From an uncultured Tateyamaria sp. (GTDB taxonomy: Bacteria > Pseudomonadota > Alphaproteobacteria > Rhodobacterales > Rhodobacteraceae): a DNA stretch of 64,000 nucleotides. A program made the position numbers and the translations under genes. Where the stretch lies: assembly GCF_947496075.1 (NCBI RefSeq), contig NZ_CANMBJ010000003.1, forward strand, positions 213,834-277,833, read 5' to 3'. This document shows positions 35,947 through 42,528 of the stretch, piece after piece (the first letter of the stretch is position 1; each line of letters begins with the position of its first letter). The notes under the pieces are model-generated. The model worked only from the letters and a program-made list of their open reading frames with translations, had not been told where the DNA came from and searched no databases.

Positions 35947-36405
35947 ATGAAGCTCAGCACAAAGGGACGATACGCGCTGGTCGCTCTGGTCGACATCGCC
36001 TTTCACCAAGATGCCGGACTGGTGTCGATGAACGACATCAGCCGGCGGCAAGACATCTCTTTGCCATATCTCGAACAACTCTTTGCAAAGCTTAGGCGGC
36101 ACGGGCTTGTCATCTCGGTACGCGGCCCCGCCGGTGGATACAAGCTGGCCCGCGCACCCCATGACATCCGCATCGATGCTGTACTGGCCGCCGTGGACGA
36201 ATCGGTAAATGCGCTGCGTCAGGGTGCCGGGGCCAAGGGCGGCGCGTCAGGCACGCAGGCTCAGTCTCTGTCCAACCGCCTCTGGGAAGGGCTCAGTGCG
36301 CATGTCTATGTGTTCCTGCACCGCACAACGCTGGCGGATGTGATCGACAATGAACTGGTGCCCTGCCCGGCCATCCCCGCCCTGTTCGAAGTCGAAGACG
36401 CCTGA
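35947..36405 (+). CDS. iscR: Rrf2/IscR-type regulator with a single cysteine
   Basis: 152 residues, winged-helix Rrf2 family: MKLSTKGRYALVALVDIA, ISRRQDISLPYLEQLFAKLRRHGLV, VRGPAGGYKLAR. The three Cys that hold the cluster in E. coli IscR are absent: the loop reads LRQGAGAKGGASGTQAQSLS before NRLWEGLS. Only C140 (ELVPCPAIPALF) remains. A one-Cys IscR with unusual cluster ligation is known from Rhodobacter sphaeroides, from my recall. Here the gene sits downstream of hmuV (11 bp; AAGGAGACGCGCC ribosome site), rather than at an isc/suf operon. It is a good candidate for the regulator of the TCAGGA boxes in this window; that link is inferred. Confidence 0.83.
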   Translation: MKLSTKGRYALVALVDIAFHQDAGLVSMNDISRRQDISLPYLEQLFAKLRRHGLVISVRGPAGGYKLARAPHDIRIDAVLAAVDESVNALRQGAGAKGGASGTQAQSLSNRLWEGLSAHVYVFLHRTTLADVIDNELVPCPAIPALFEVEDA

Positions 36406-36407
36406 GA

Positions 36408-36977
36408 TCACACCCGGATCGTGTCGCGCGTCGTTGCACCGACACAATCGGCAAAGCCGCGCGCGGCAGCAATCACGCGGTCGGTCGCATGGCCCTCGCA
36501 CAAAAGCATAGCTGATGAGGCCAGCATGGATACACGGTGCGCCCGCGCATGCTGCACCAGTTGCAGCAAGTGCCGTTCGTCTTCAGTGACAATGCTGGAA
36601 CATCCTTCGCATCGGGGATTGGAAAAGCGAAAGGTCGACCGACGGGACGTGCGCATTTCGTGTACGACCGCCAAGGCCCTGCGCATCTTTTCCGCGCTGT
36701 CGGGGCCGGGAAAGAAATAGTCCGCCCCAAGCATGGCCGTCACCCATGCGCCGCCAAGCGGTTCAGAAAAGGACACACAGAAATACCGCGCGGCGGACAG
36801 GAATCCGTACTCGACGGCATCCGCATCTAACGCTTCTAAGGACGTGTCGCCCATAGACATAAGGTGGCAACAATTGTGTGGTCTATCAGCCATGATACTC
36901 ATCCTTGGCGGGTCGGCCGTCACGGTCAGCGACAGTTGCGGACCCGCGTTCAGGCAAGACCCGATGGCAATAGACAT
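36408..36977 (-). CDS. Iron-linked family member B, hypothetical
   Basis: 189 residues from ATG 36977; a Met at the start of MSMGDTSLEALDAD is a likelier alternative, since the first 40 residues look unlike the rest. The core reads YGFLSAARYFCVSFSEP, RRALAVVHEMRTSRRSTFRF, NPRCEGCSSIVTEDERHLLQ and DRVIAAARGFADCV. CxxC (CEGC) is visible. No known domain recognised, soluble, mainly helical. By eye it aligns end to end with the genes at 15563, 38792 and 42033. It converges with the IscR-like gene (3 bp apart). A role in iron or heme handling is guessed from location only. Confidence 0.7.
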   Translation of the reverse strand: MSIAIGSCLNAGPQLSLTVTADPPRMSIMADRPHNCCHLMSMGDTSLEALDADAVEYGFLSAARYFCVSFSEPLGGAWVTAMLGADYFFPGPDSAEKMRRALAVVHEMRTSRRSTFRFSNPRCEGCSSIVTEDERHLLQLVQHARAHRVSMLASSAMLLCEGHATDRVIAAARGFADCVGATTRDTIRV

Positions 36978-37160
36978 CCATCGGATGCGTTCGCATTCGC
37001 AGCAGATCAGGCTTTACTCCGTCCGCAAACTTGGCTGCAAAATCCAGCAGCCGCAGTATCCCCGGTAGATCTCGTGACATCGCCAAAGCCCCCATTCACA
37101 ACAGAATTCCCGGGCATACGATTGGTTTCGCGGCTTGGTTTTAGAAAGATGATAGAAAAA

Positions 37161-37170
37161 CTCAGGATTC
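37161..37170 (+). promoter_or_regulatory. Iron-type box CTCAGGATTC before the iron-binding protein
   Basis: TCAGGAT core with AT-rich left flank (TGAT-N7-CTCAGG). It lies 109 bp upstream of ATG 37279, in the 301-bp gap after member B. Degenerate relative to TTGTCAGGAT. Beyond this box and the hairpin that follows, I see no gene in the gap. Confidence 0.45.
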
Positions 37171-37171
37171 G

Positions 37172-37209
37172 GCAAGCCATTTCCGACAATTTTGCTCGGA
37201 AAGGCTTGC
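37172..37209 (+). other. Long near-perfect hairpin in the leader of the iron-binding protein gene
   Basis: GCAAGCC + TTTCCGA (37172-37186, one bulged A) pair with TCGGAAA + GGCTTGC (37196-37209), so 14 bp with a 9-nt loop. It starts one base after the iron-type box and ends 69 bp before ATG 37279. No immediate T-run on the plus strand. It may be a leader structure, a protein-binding dyad, or a terminator for antisense transcripts. Confidence 0.6.
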
Positions 37210-37278
37210 TTTCCGCCGGGGCTGCTGTAATTGACTGTTTCTGTAAGATTAAGATCTGTGGGAACAGGGAGTATTTCC

Positions 37279-38298
37279 ATGACTGCAAGAACCTATTTCG
37301 TCACCCTTGCTGCTGCGGCCATCACCGCCGCAAGTGCTGCGGCCGAAGGCGAACTGAATCTGTATTCATCACGCCACTACGACACCGATGAACGCCTGTA
37401 TTCAGAATTCACCGAAGCCACCGGCATCACCATCAACCGCATCGAAGGCAAGGCCGACGAGCTCATCGAGCGGATGAAAGCCGAAGGTGCCAACTCGCCC
37501 GCCGACATCCTACTGACAGTAGATACTTCGCGCCTGGAACGCGCCAAGGACGCAGGCGTGTTGCAGTCGATCGAAAGCGAAACGCTCGAAGCGCGTATCC
37601 CCGCCAACCTTCAGGACGGCGACAATCAGTGGTTCGGCTTCAGCCAGCGCGCGCGCATCATCTTTTATGACAAGAATGACGTGGCAAACCCGCCCGCGAC
37701 CTATGTGGATCTCGCGGACCCTGACTATAAAGGCCAAGTGTGTCACCGTTCGTCCTCGAACGTCTACTCCCAAACTCTGCTGTCGGCTGTGATCCAGAAC
37801 CACGGCGAAGAAGCTGCCAAAGGCTGGGCACAGGGTGTGGTCGACAACTTTGCCCGCTCGCCCCAGGGCGGCGACACGGACCAGCTGCGCGGTCTGGTGT
37901 CTGGCGAGTGCGACATCTCGATCTCAAACACCTACTACTTCGCCCGCGCCATCCGCAAAGATGTCGATGGTCTGCCTGCCGATGCCCGCGCCAATATCGG
38001 CTGGGTCTTCCCCGCGCAGAATGCCGAAGGCGCGCACATGAACCTGTCAGGTGGCGGCGTAGCGGCAAACGCTCCGAACAAGGAAAACGCAATTGCGTTC
38101 ATGGAGTATCTGGCCAGCGATCAGGCGCAGCAATACTTCTCGGCTGGCAACGATGAATACCCTGCCGTACCTGGCGTCGGCCTCAGCCCATCGGTGGCTG
38201 CGCTTGGGCTGTTCCGCCCCGATGGCGTGGACCTGACCGAGGTGGCCAAGAACGTGCCGACCGCTCAGAAGATCTTTAACGAGGTGGGCTGGGAGTAA
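37279..38298 (+). CDS. Periplasmic Fe3+ ABC-transport binding protein (FbpA/FutA type)
   Basis: 339 residues. Signal peptide MTARTYFVTLAAAAITAASAAAE; mature start GELNLYSSRHYDTDERLYSEF, the FutA/FbpA hallmark. Ferric-iron ligands are expected at H33/Y34 and the Tyr pair Y219-Y220 (ISNTYYFARAI). AGGGAG before ATG 37279. It would carry free Fe3+ in the periplasm. No partner permease or ATPase (FbpB/C) adjoins; a terminator closes the gene, so the membrane parts must be elsewhere or it works as an iron-sequestering protein. Confidence 0.87.
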   Translation: MTARTYFVTLAAAAITAASAAAEGELNLYSSRHYDTDERLYSEFTEATGITINRIEGKADELIERMKAEGANSPADILLTVDTSRLERAKDAGVLQSIESETLEARIPANLQDGDNQWFGFSQRARIIFYDKNDVANPPATYVDLADPDYKGQVCHRSSSNVYSQTLLSAVIQNHGEEAAKGWAQGVVDNFARSPQGGDTDQLRGLVSGECDISISNTYYFARAIRKDVDGLPADARANIGWVFPAQNAEGAHMNLSGGGVAANAPNKENAIAFMEYLASDQAQQYFSAGNDEYPAVPGVGLSPSVAALGLFRPDGVDLTEVAKNVPTAQKIFNEVGWE

Positions 38299-38324
38299 TT
38301 CCGCTCAAACGATGAAGAATTAGG

Positions 38325-38349
38325 AAGGCGCGGTAAAAGACCGCGCCTT
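38325..38349 (+). terminator. Rho-independent terminator after the iron-binding protein gene
   Basis: AAGGCGCGGT (38325-38334) and ACCGCGCCTT (38340-38349) form a perfect 10-bp stem with an AAAAG loop, followed by TTCTTTT. Strong, and isolates this gene from the hemP operon. Confidence 0.9.
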
Positions 38350-38366
38350 TTCTTTTCCTACTGGAA

Positions 38367-38376
38367 TTGTCAGGAT
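38367..38376 (+). promoter_or_regulatory. Iron-type box TTGTCAGGAT before the hemP operon
   Basis: Exact decamer, third full copy in the window, in the 174-bp gap after the terminator. It is 97 bp upstream of the first start codon (38473). Confidence 0.65.
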
Positions 38377-38472
38377 TGACGTACCCGACAAAAACAATCA
38401 ACATATCTGCAATGAGTCTCAGCCACCCTATTCGGGCAGCCCGGACGCCGCTGGCCCAACAGGAGGTGAGAC

Positions 38473-38625
38473 ATGGTGAGACGACACGTAAGCAGACGCG
38501 AAAAAGCCCGCAGGTGCTGTGAAAAGCCGTGCTGCCAGGAACTGCTGCAGGGTGCCCTTGGTGGGCTCTACGGCGATGATCAATGTCTTGAGCGCATGCT
38601 TGATCATCTGGAGCGGGCATCATGA
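38473..38625 (+). CDS. 50-aa cysteine-rich basic protein coupled to hemP
   Basis: ATG 38473 follows a textbook AGGAGGTGAG, the strongest ribosome site in the region, which supports real translation. The product has two CC pairs close together (ARRCCEKPCCQE) and a fifth Cys (DDQCLERML), an Arg-rich N-terminus and an amphipathic end. Its TGA overlaps the hemP start (ATGA). No known family recognised. Position and cysteines suggest binding of a metal, heme or a cluster, or a leader for translational control of hemP. Small size makes it easy to miss in annotation. Confidence 0.7.
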   Translation: MVRRHVSRREKARRCCEKPCCQELLQGALGGLYGDDQCLERMLDHLERAS

Positions 38626-38795
38626 ATGCGATGACACAGGTCCCGAACACAACAACCGCGCCCGACCCGCAGCAGATCGATACCTATGACGCACGCGATC
38701 TGATCAAGGACGGTGTGCAGGCGTCCATCGTGCTGGATGGACAGGTTTACTATCTGCGCATCACCCGCGCAGGCAAATTGATCCTCACAAAATGA
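38622..38795 (+). CDS. hemP: Hemin uptake protein HemP
   Basis: 57 residues. The C-terminal half, LIKDGVQASIVLDGQVYYLR followed by ITRAGKLILTK, is the HemP family signature (small beta-rich protein). HemP is linked to heme uptake; in some bacteria it acts as an activator of heme receptor genes. It overlaps the preceding Cys-rich gene and the following member C gene by ATGA, so all three are translated as a coupled set. Confidence 0.9.
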   Translation: MNAMTQVPNTTTAPDPQQIDTYDARDLIKDGVQASIVLDGQVYYLRITRAGKLILTK

Positions 38796-39262
38796 GCAGC
38801 GCACATCACGCCCGTGGAGGTGCGGCCGTCGCCGCTCTCAACCGCATGGACGAATGGGAAGCCAACCTTGTCCTGAATTTGCGCCTGTGGTGCGAAGGGC
38901 CTGCCGGCAAATCGCAGGCGCGCCAGGATTATAGTAATGTGTTCCCCGCGCCCGAAGCAGATCGCGCATGGCAAACCTTTGAAGGTCTGCTGAACAAGAT
39001 CATCTGCACCGCTTCCCGACCGCTTGTCCGGCACGAGGTGGGGTGCAACTGCGTTGGTTCGGACGAATGCGTTTTCGTAAACCTTGTCCGCACGGCATCC
39101 GACGGACATCTGAACGACGCAGCGCTGATTGCAACGCTGCTGTCGGGTCCGGCCCACGCTGAGCACATCGCCCTTATGGCGGGCGAAGTCGGCACCACGA
39201 TCCGACGCATCCACAGACCAGTACCACCCGCAGCCAAACCCAACGAGGTGCGCCTGCACTAA
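38792..39262 (+). CDS. Iron-linked family member C, hypothetical
   Basis: 156 residues, soluble, no signal. Segments: MDEWEANLVLNLRLWCEGPA, ADRAWQTFEGLLNKIICTAS, HEVGCNCVGSDECVFVNLVR, HIALMAGEVGTTIRR. GCNC and DEC give a Cys cluster. It aligns by eye with the genes at 15563, 36408 and 42033. Coupled to hemP by ATGA, and 33 bp before the imelysin gene. Function unknown; the tight link to hemP suggests a part in heme or iron sensing. Confidence 0.75.
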   Translation: MSSAHHARGGAAVAALNRMDEWEANLVLNLRLWCEGPAGKSQARQDYSNVFPAPEADRAWQTFEGLLNKIICTASRPLVRHEVGCNCVGSDECVFVNLVRTASDGHLNDAALIATLLSGPAHAEHIALMAGEVGTTIRRIHRPVPPAAKPNEVRLH

Positions 39263-39295
39263 CCCGTCAGAAAACAAAATAAGGGAAAGCCACCT

Positions 39296-40555
39296 ATGAA
39301 ACTGACAATGACCACTGCACTCGGGACAGTGCTATTGGCAGCCGCCCCCGCACTTGCGGATAAGGCCGCCGTTTTAGACAATTATGCTGATATTGCGCTT
39401 GCCAAATACACTGACAGCCTGACCACAGCTCAAACGTTGTTGGCAGCGGTAACTGACCTCACCGAAAACCCTTCGGCCGAAGCCCTGCAGGCGGCGAAAG
39501 AGGCATGGCTGGCGTCTCGCGTGCCCTACCAACAGACTGAAGTTTACCGCTTTGGCAACGCCATCGTCGATGACTGGGAAGGCAAGGTGAACGCTTGGCC
39601 ACTGGACGAAGGGTTGATCGACTATGTCGACGCCTCCTATGGCGGGGCGACAGATGAAAACGAATATGCCGTATTGAATGTTGTGGCGAACGCAACCTTC
39701 ACCCTATCAGGTGAGACTGTTGACGCGTCAGACATCACGCCTGAACTGCTCGAAGGTGCGCTGCACGAGGCGGACGGCGTCGAATCGAACGTCGCGACCG
39801 GCTATCACGCCATCGAATTTCTGCTGTGGGGTCAGGATCTTAACGGCCACGACGCAGGTGCAGGTAATCGCCCCTGGACGGACTACGCCGCGGGTGACGC
39901 CTGCACAGGCGGGAACTGCGACCGCCGCGCCGACTATCTGACAGCAGCAACGGAGCTGCTGGTGTCAGATCTGGAATGGATGGTCGCGCAATGGCAGGAC
40001 GGCGGGGATGCCCGCACCCAACTGACCGCAGACGAAAACGCAGGCATCAGCACCATCCTGACCGGCATGGGCTCGCTCAGCTACGGCGAGCAGGCCGGTG
40101 AGCGAATGCGCCTTGGCGTGCTGTTGAACGACCCCGAGGAAGAGCACGACTGCTTCTCGGACAACACGCATAACAGTCACTTCTACGACGCGCTTGGCAT
40201 CCGCAACGTCTATCTGGGCAGCTATACGTCCATCGACGGCACCATCGTGTCGGGCGAAAGTCTGTCGTCGCTCGTCGCTGCGACTGACGCGGGTGTCGAC
40301 ACCGAACTGCGCGCCAAGCTGGATGCAACGATGCTGGAAATGTCAGAGATGAAAACGGCCGCCGAAGCCGGGTTTGCCTATGACATGATGCTTGAGCGCG
40401 GCAATGACGCGGGCGAGGCGCTGATCATGGGCGCAGTTGAAGCGCTGGTGGATCAAACCCGGTCTATCGAACGGGCCGTGGTAGCCCTTGGCGTTGACGC
40501 GATCGAGTTCGAAGGCTCGGACAGCCTCGACAACCCCGACGCTGTGTTCCAGTAA
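39296..40555 (+). CDS. Imelysin / IrpA-type iron-regulated periplasmic protein
   Basis: 419 residues. Signal MKLTMTTALGTVLLAAAPALA; the M75/imelysin motif GxHxxE is G169-Y-H171-A-I-E174 within GYHAIEFLLWGQDLNGHDAG, as in IrpA. A CxxxNC (ACTGGNC) and a further Cys follow. Members are iron-regulated outer-surface or periplasmic proteins, probably iron-binding rather than proteases. AAGGGAAAG before ATG 39296. It lies in one unit with hemP and member C. Paired with a second imelysin at 44054. Confidence 0.87.
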   Translation: MKLTMTTALGTVLLAAAPALADKAAVLDNYADIALAKYTDSLTTAQTLLAAVTDLTENPSAEALQAAKEAWLASRVPYQQTEVYRFGNAIVDDWEGKVNAWPLDEGLIDYVDASYGGATDENEYAVLNVVANATFTLSGETVDASDITPELLEGALHEADGVESNVATGYHAIEFLLWGQDLNGHDAGAGNRPWTDYAAGDACTGGNCDRRADYLTAATELLVSDLEWMVAQWQDGGDARTQLTADENAGISTILTGMGSLSYGEQAGERMRLGVLLNDPEEEHDCFSDNTHNSHFYDALGIRNVYLGSYTSIDGTIVSGESLSSLVAATDAGVDTELRAKLDATMLEMSEMKTAAEAGFAYDMMLERGNDAGEALIMGAVEALVDQTRSIERAVVALGVDAIEFEGSDSLDNPDAVFQ

Positions 40556-40628
40556 CGGTTCCCCATGCGTGGCACCGGGGTTCCCCTAAACCCCGCCGCG
40601 CACATCGCCATCCTCCGGGTGGCCCCCT

Positions 40629-40666
40629 CGCGCGCACCGGATGTTTCCGCGTTTCCGGTGCGCGCG
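40629..40666 (+). terminator. Strong hairpin after the IrpA-type gene
   Basis: CGCGCGCACCGGA (40629-40641) and TCCGGTGCGCGCG (40654-40666) are perfectly complementary with a 12-nt loop. Only a short TT follows. Probably ends the hemP operon; a processed or stabilising structure is possible. Confidence 0.65.
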
Positions 40667-40720
40667 TTGCAAATCCAGACCTGAATACCCAGCTCAGCTC
40701 AGCAACAGCGAGGTTACCGA

Positions 40721-40978
40721 ATGGCCAAGACCCCAAGCCCCTGCATCGACGTCTGCAAGTTCAAACGCGAAGGTCATTGTATCGGCTGTTCCATGACCAA
40801 GACGCAGAAATCGATGTTCAAGCAGTTGAAGAAGGACAAGCACCGCGCAGCCTTTGTCGAGATGGTGGTGACCCAGCAAAAGATGCTCGGCCAGTACAAG
40901 CACTGGGTGCCGCAATACCTGCGCAAATGCCTCAAGAAGAAAGCGAAATCCGTTCAGGCGGTGCGCGACGCGGCCTGA
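40721..40978 (+). CDS. DUF1289-type small cysteine protein
   Basis: 85 residues. PSPCIDVCKFKREGHCIGCS matches the DUF1289 four-Cys pattern (CxxxCxxxxxxxCxxC), then a Lys-rich helical part (MFKQLKKDKHRAAF, KCLKKKAKS). Cys arrangement suggests a metal or Fe-S site. Usual members are shorter at the C-terminus. It is preceded by GCGAGG and lies between the hairpin at 40629 and the frameshifted secreted-protein gene. Function is not established. Confidence 0.8.
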   Translation: MAKTPSPCIDVCKFKREGHCIGCSMTKTQKSMFKQLKKDKHRAAFVEMVVTQQKMLGQYKHWVPQYLRKCLKKKAKSVQAVRDAA

Positions 40979-41001
40979 CATCCTGACACAAGGATCGCGC
41001 C

Positions 41002-41402
41002 ATGCTCCGCCTTCCTGCCACCTGTCTCCTTCTCTCTACCCCTGCCGTTGCCGACTACAGTCTGGCCATCACGGACACCGGCAAACGCGACTATTACTGT
41101 ACGATCACCGTGGCCCTGACCAATGACAGTGATGCGCATCTGACTGAAATCAACGCGTTCTTTCTGAACTATATCGGCGACAAACAAGTGGGCGGTCCAA
41201 GGGCGCTTCCTTTTTCAATGTCGCGCCCGGCGCTTCGGTGTCAGCGGTTTTCGAAACGCCCAACGCGCCTTGCGCCGAGGTCGAGCGTTACGACATGATC
41301 ATCGGCGCCTGCCGCCTTGGTTCGTCATTCGAAGACAAAAGCGTGTGTGTCGACCAAATGGCACTCACCCCACCCTTCGGGGCGGCGGCACCCCTTGAGT
41401 GA
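41002..41402 (+). pseudogene. Secreted four-Cys protein, frameshifted
   Basis: ATG 41002 opens a signal peptide (LPATCLLLSTPAVA) and a domain with YCTITVALTNDSDAHLTEIN and FFLNYIGDKQVG. At the GGG of 41190-41192 the coherent protein moves to another frame (RSKGASFFNVAPGASVSAVF, ETPNAPCAEVERYDMIIGAC, KSVCVDQMAL) ending TGA 41402. One extra G joins them into about 133 residues. The joined protein resembles the one at 56352 beside exbB: same C-TxTxxxTN start and similarly spaced later Cys. So a homopolymer deletion in the genome or in the assembly. AGGA precedes the start. Confidence 0.6.
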
Positions 41403-41410
41403 CAAGAAAA

Positions 41411-41433
41411 AAGCCGCCCCAGCGGAACGGCTT
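41411..41433 (-). terminator. Rho-independent terminator of dps
   Basis: Read on the minus strand, AAGCCG and CGGCTT (41428-41433 and 41411-41416) bracket a GC-rich centre, followed by TTTTTTCTT. It lies about 22 bp after the dps stop. Confidence 0.75.
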
Positions 41434-41455
41434 CAAAAATTACTGCTTGCTCACA

Positions 41456-41926
41456 TCACGCCAGATGGGACCGCAGGAACCATGCGAACTTTTCGTGCTC
41501 CTGACCGCGCGCAATGCACAAGTCTTCGGTCAGTGTGTCGCCATGCTCGGCTGCCAACTCGCCACAGCCCGCCAGTGTTGCAGCCAGGGTTTCCTGCGCT
41601 TCCTGCATGATCTTGATCATCTCTTTGTCGGTCGCATGGCCGTCATGCTCTTTGACCTTGGAGCGCGCCAACATGCCCGCAAGCGTACCCTCGGCAAACG
41701 CATCGATCGCGCGGATACGTTCGGCCAGATCGTCCTGCGCAACAAAATGATCTTCGTAAATCTTCTGAAACAGGTCGTGCAGCGGGCCAAAGGCCATGCC
41801 CTTTACATTCCAATGGAAATTCTGCGCCAGCATCGTCGTCACCGCGGTTTCCGCAACAGACTGGTTCAACGCTTCGGCAATGGCAGCGCGTGCATCAGTA
41901 GACAGCGCAACAGCTGTTTGAGTCAT
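41456..41926 (-). CDS. dps: Dps ferritin-like DNA-protection protein
   Basis: 156 residues, Dps family. Ferroxidase residues lie in NFHWNVKGMAFGPLHDLFQKIYED (the two His and Asp) and HFVAQDDLAERIRAI (D and E). It oxidises and stores Fe2+ with H2O2 and binds DNA under stress. Start ATG 41926. An Irr-type operator lies about 100 bp upstream (42022). Member D gene is directly upstream on the same strand. Confidence 0.92.
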   Translation of the reverse strand: MTQTAVALSTDARAAIAEALNQSVAETAVTTMLAQNFHWNVKGMAFGPLHDLFQKIYEDHFVAQDDLAERIRAIDAFAEGTLAGMLARSKVKEHDGHATDKEMIKIMQEAQETLAATLAGCGELAAEHGDTLTEDLCIARGQEHEKFAWFLRSHLA

Positions 41927-42021
41927 CCCTACAATCCTCTTTATTTTGACGCTGGCTTGCACGGTGCTGGCTGGCTTGCCCAGTATTAGTTAGGCACCCA
42001 GATCAGATAGGCAAGTGGTTT

Positions 42022-42036
42022 TTAGAACAATTCTAA
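42022..42036. promoter_or_regulatory. Irr-type (ICE) operator upstream of dps
   Basis: TTAGAACAATTCTAA, perfect 6-bp arms with a 3-bp spacer, the form of Irr/ICE boxes in alphaproteobacteria. It lies 96 bp upstream of dps and overlaps the last codons and stop of member D. Irr is the iron-responsive heme-binding Fur-family regulator known from rhizobia and relatives; the Irr gene itself is not in the window. Confidence 0.65.
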
Positions 42037-42455
42037 CTCAGAGAAAAATACTCTGAAATACGGCCCACCAGAAAACGGACCAAACGACGGTGTTCCGGCA
42101 GCACGCGGGACCTCAGCAGAAAGCCGACGCTTGCCTCATCCCGACGCACCACAGCCTGACCGAGCTGTATCAGCCACGTCTCATCAAAAGACATCTCAAG
42201 CGTGCCGGGCGTATGCAATCGCGCGGGTTTTCCAAGGGCTTGGCTCAAACATCGCATCAACGCCTCGGCATGGGCTTCTTGCGAGGCAGTGCGGGTCACA
42301 TGCAACAAGGCGCAGGCTTCAAACAAGTCGGCGCGCGGTTTGGACCGGCATGACATGGACATGAAACGCAAGTGATTGATAAAGGCAAACGCCTCGGCTG
42401 ATACTGGCCGAATGGGCCGCGGTTCAGCCACCATATCCAATCGCAAGGGCACCAT
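42033..42455 (-). CDS. Iron-linked family member D, hypothetical
   Basis: 140 residues. Segments AEAFAFINHLRFMSMSCRSK, AHAEALMRCLSQALGKPARL, LEMSFDETWLIQLGQAVVRR and HRRLVRFLVGRISEYF align by eye with the genes at 15563, 36408 and 38792. No Cys motif here except two single Cys in the N-terminal half. GGAGA about 9 bp before ATG 42455. It lies between dps (downstream, same strand) and the di-heme gene (divergent), with an iron-type box in the divergent gap. Function unknown. Confidence 0.7.
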   Translation of the reverse strand: MVPLRLDMVAEPRPIRPVSAEAFAFINHLRFMSMSCRSKPRADLFEACALLHVTRTASQEAHAEALMRCLSQALGKPARLHTPGTLEMSFDETWLIQLGQAVVRRDEASVGFLLRSRVLPEHRRLVRFLVGRISEYFSLS

Positions 42456-42504
42456 GTCGCAGGTCTCTCCAAGGGTGCGAAGCAGGAATCACCTCGCCAA
42501 TACA

Positions 42505-42514
42505 AATTCCTGAG
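42505..42514 (-). promoter_or_regulatory. Iron-type box between member D and the di-heme protein gene
   Basis: On the minus strand the sequence reads CTCAGGAATT, a degenerate TCAGGA box, 14 bp before ATG 42529 and 50 bp before ATG 42455. An AT-rich tract (TATATTTATAA) beside it could be a -10 region. Confidence 0.45.
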
Positions 42515-42528
42515 TATATTTATAAGCT

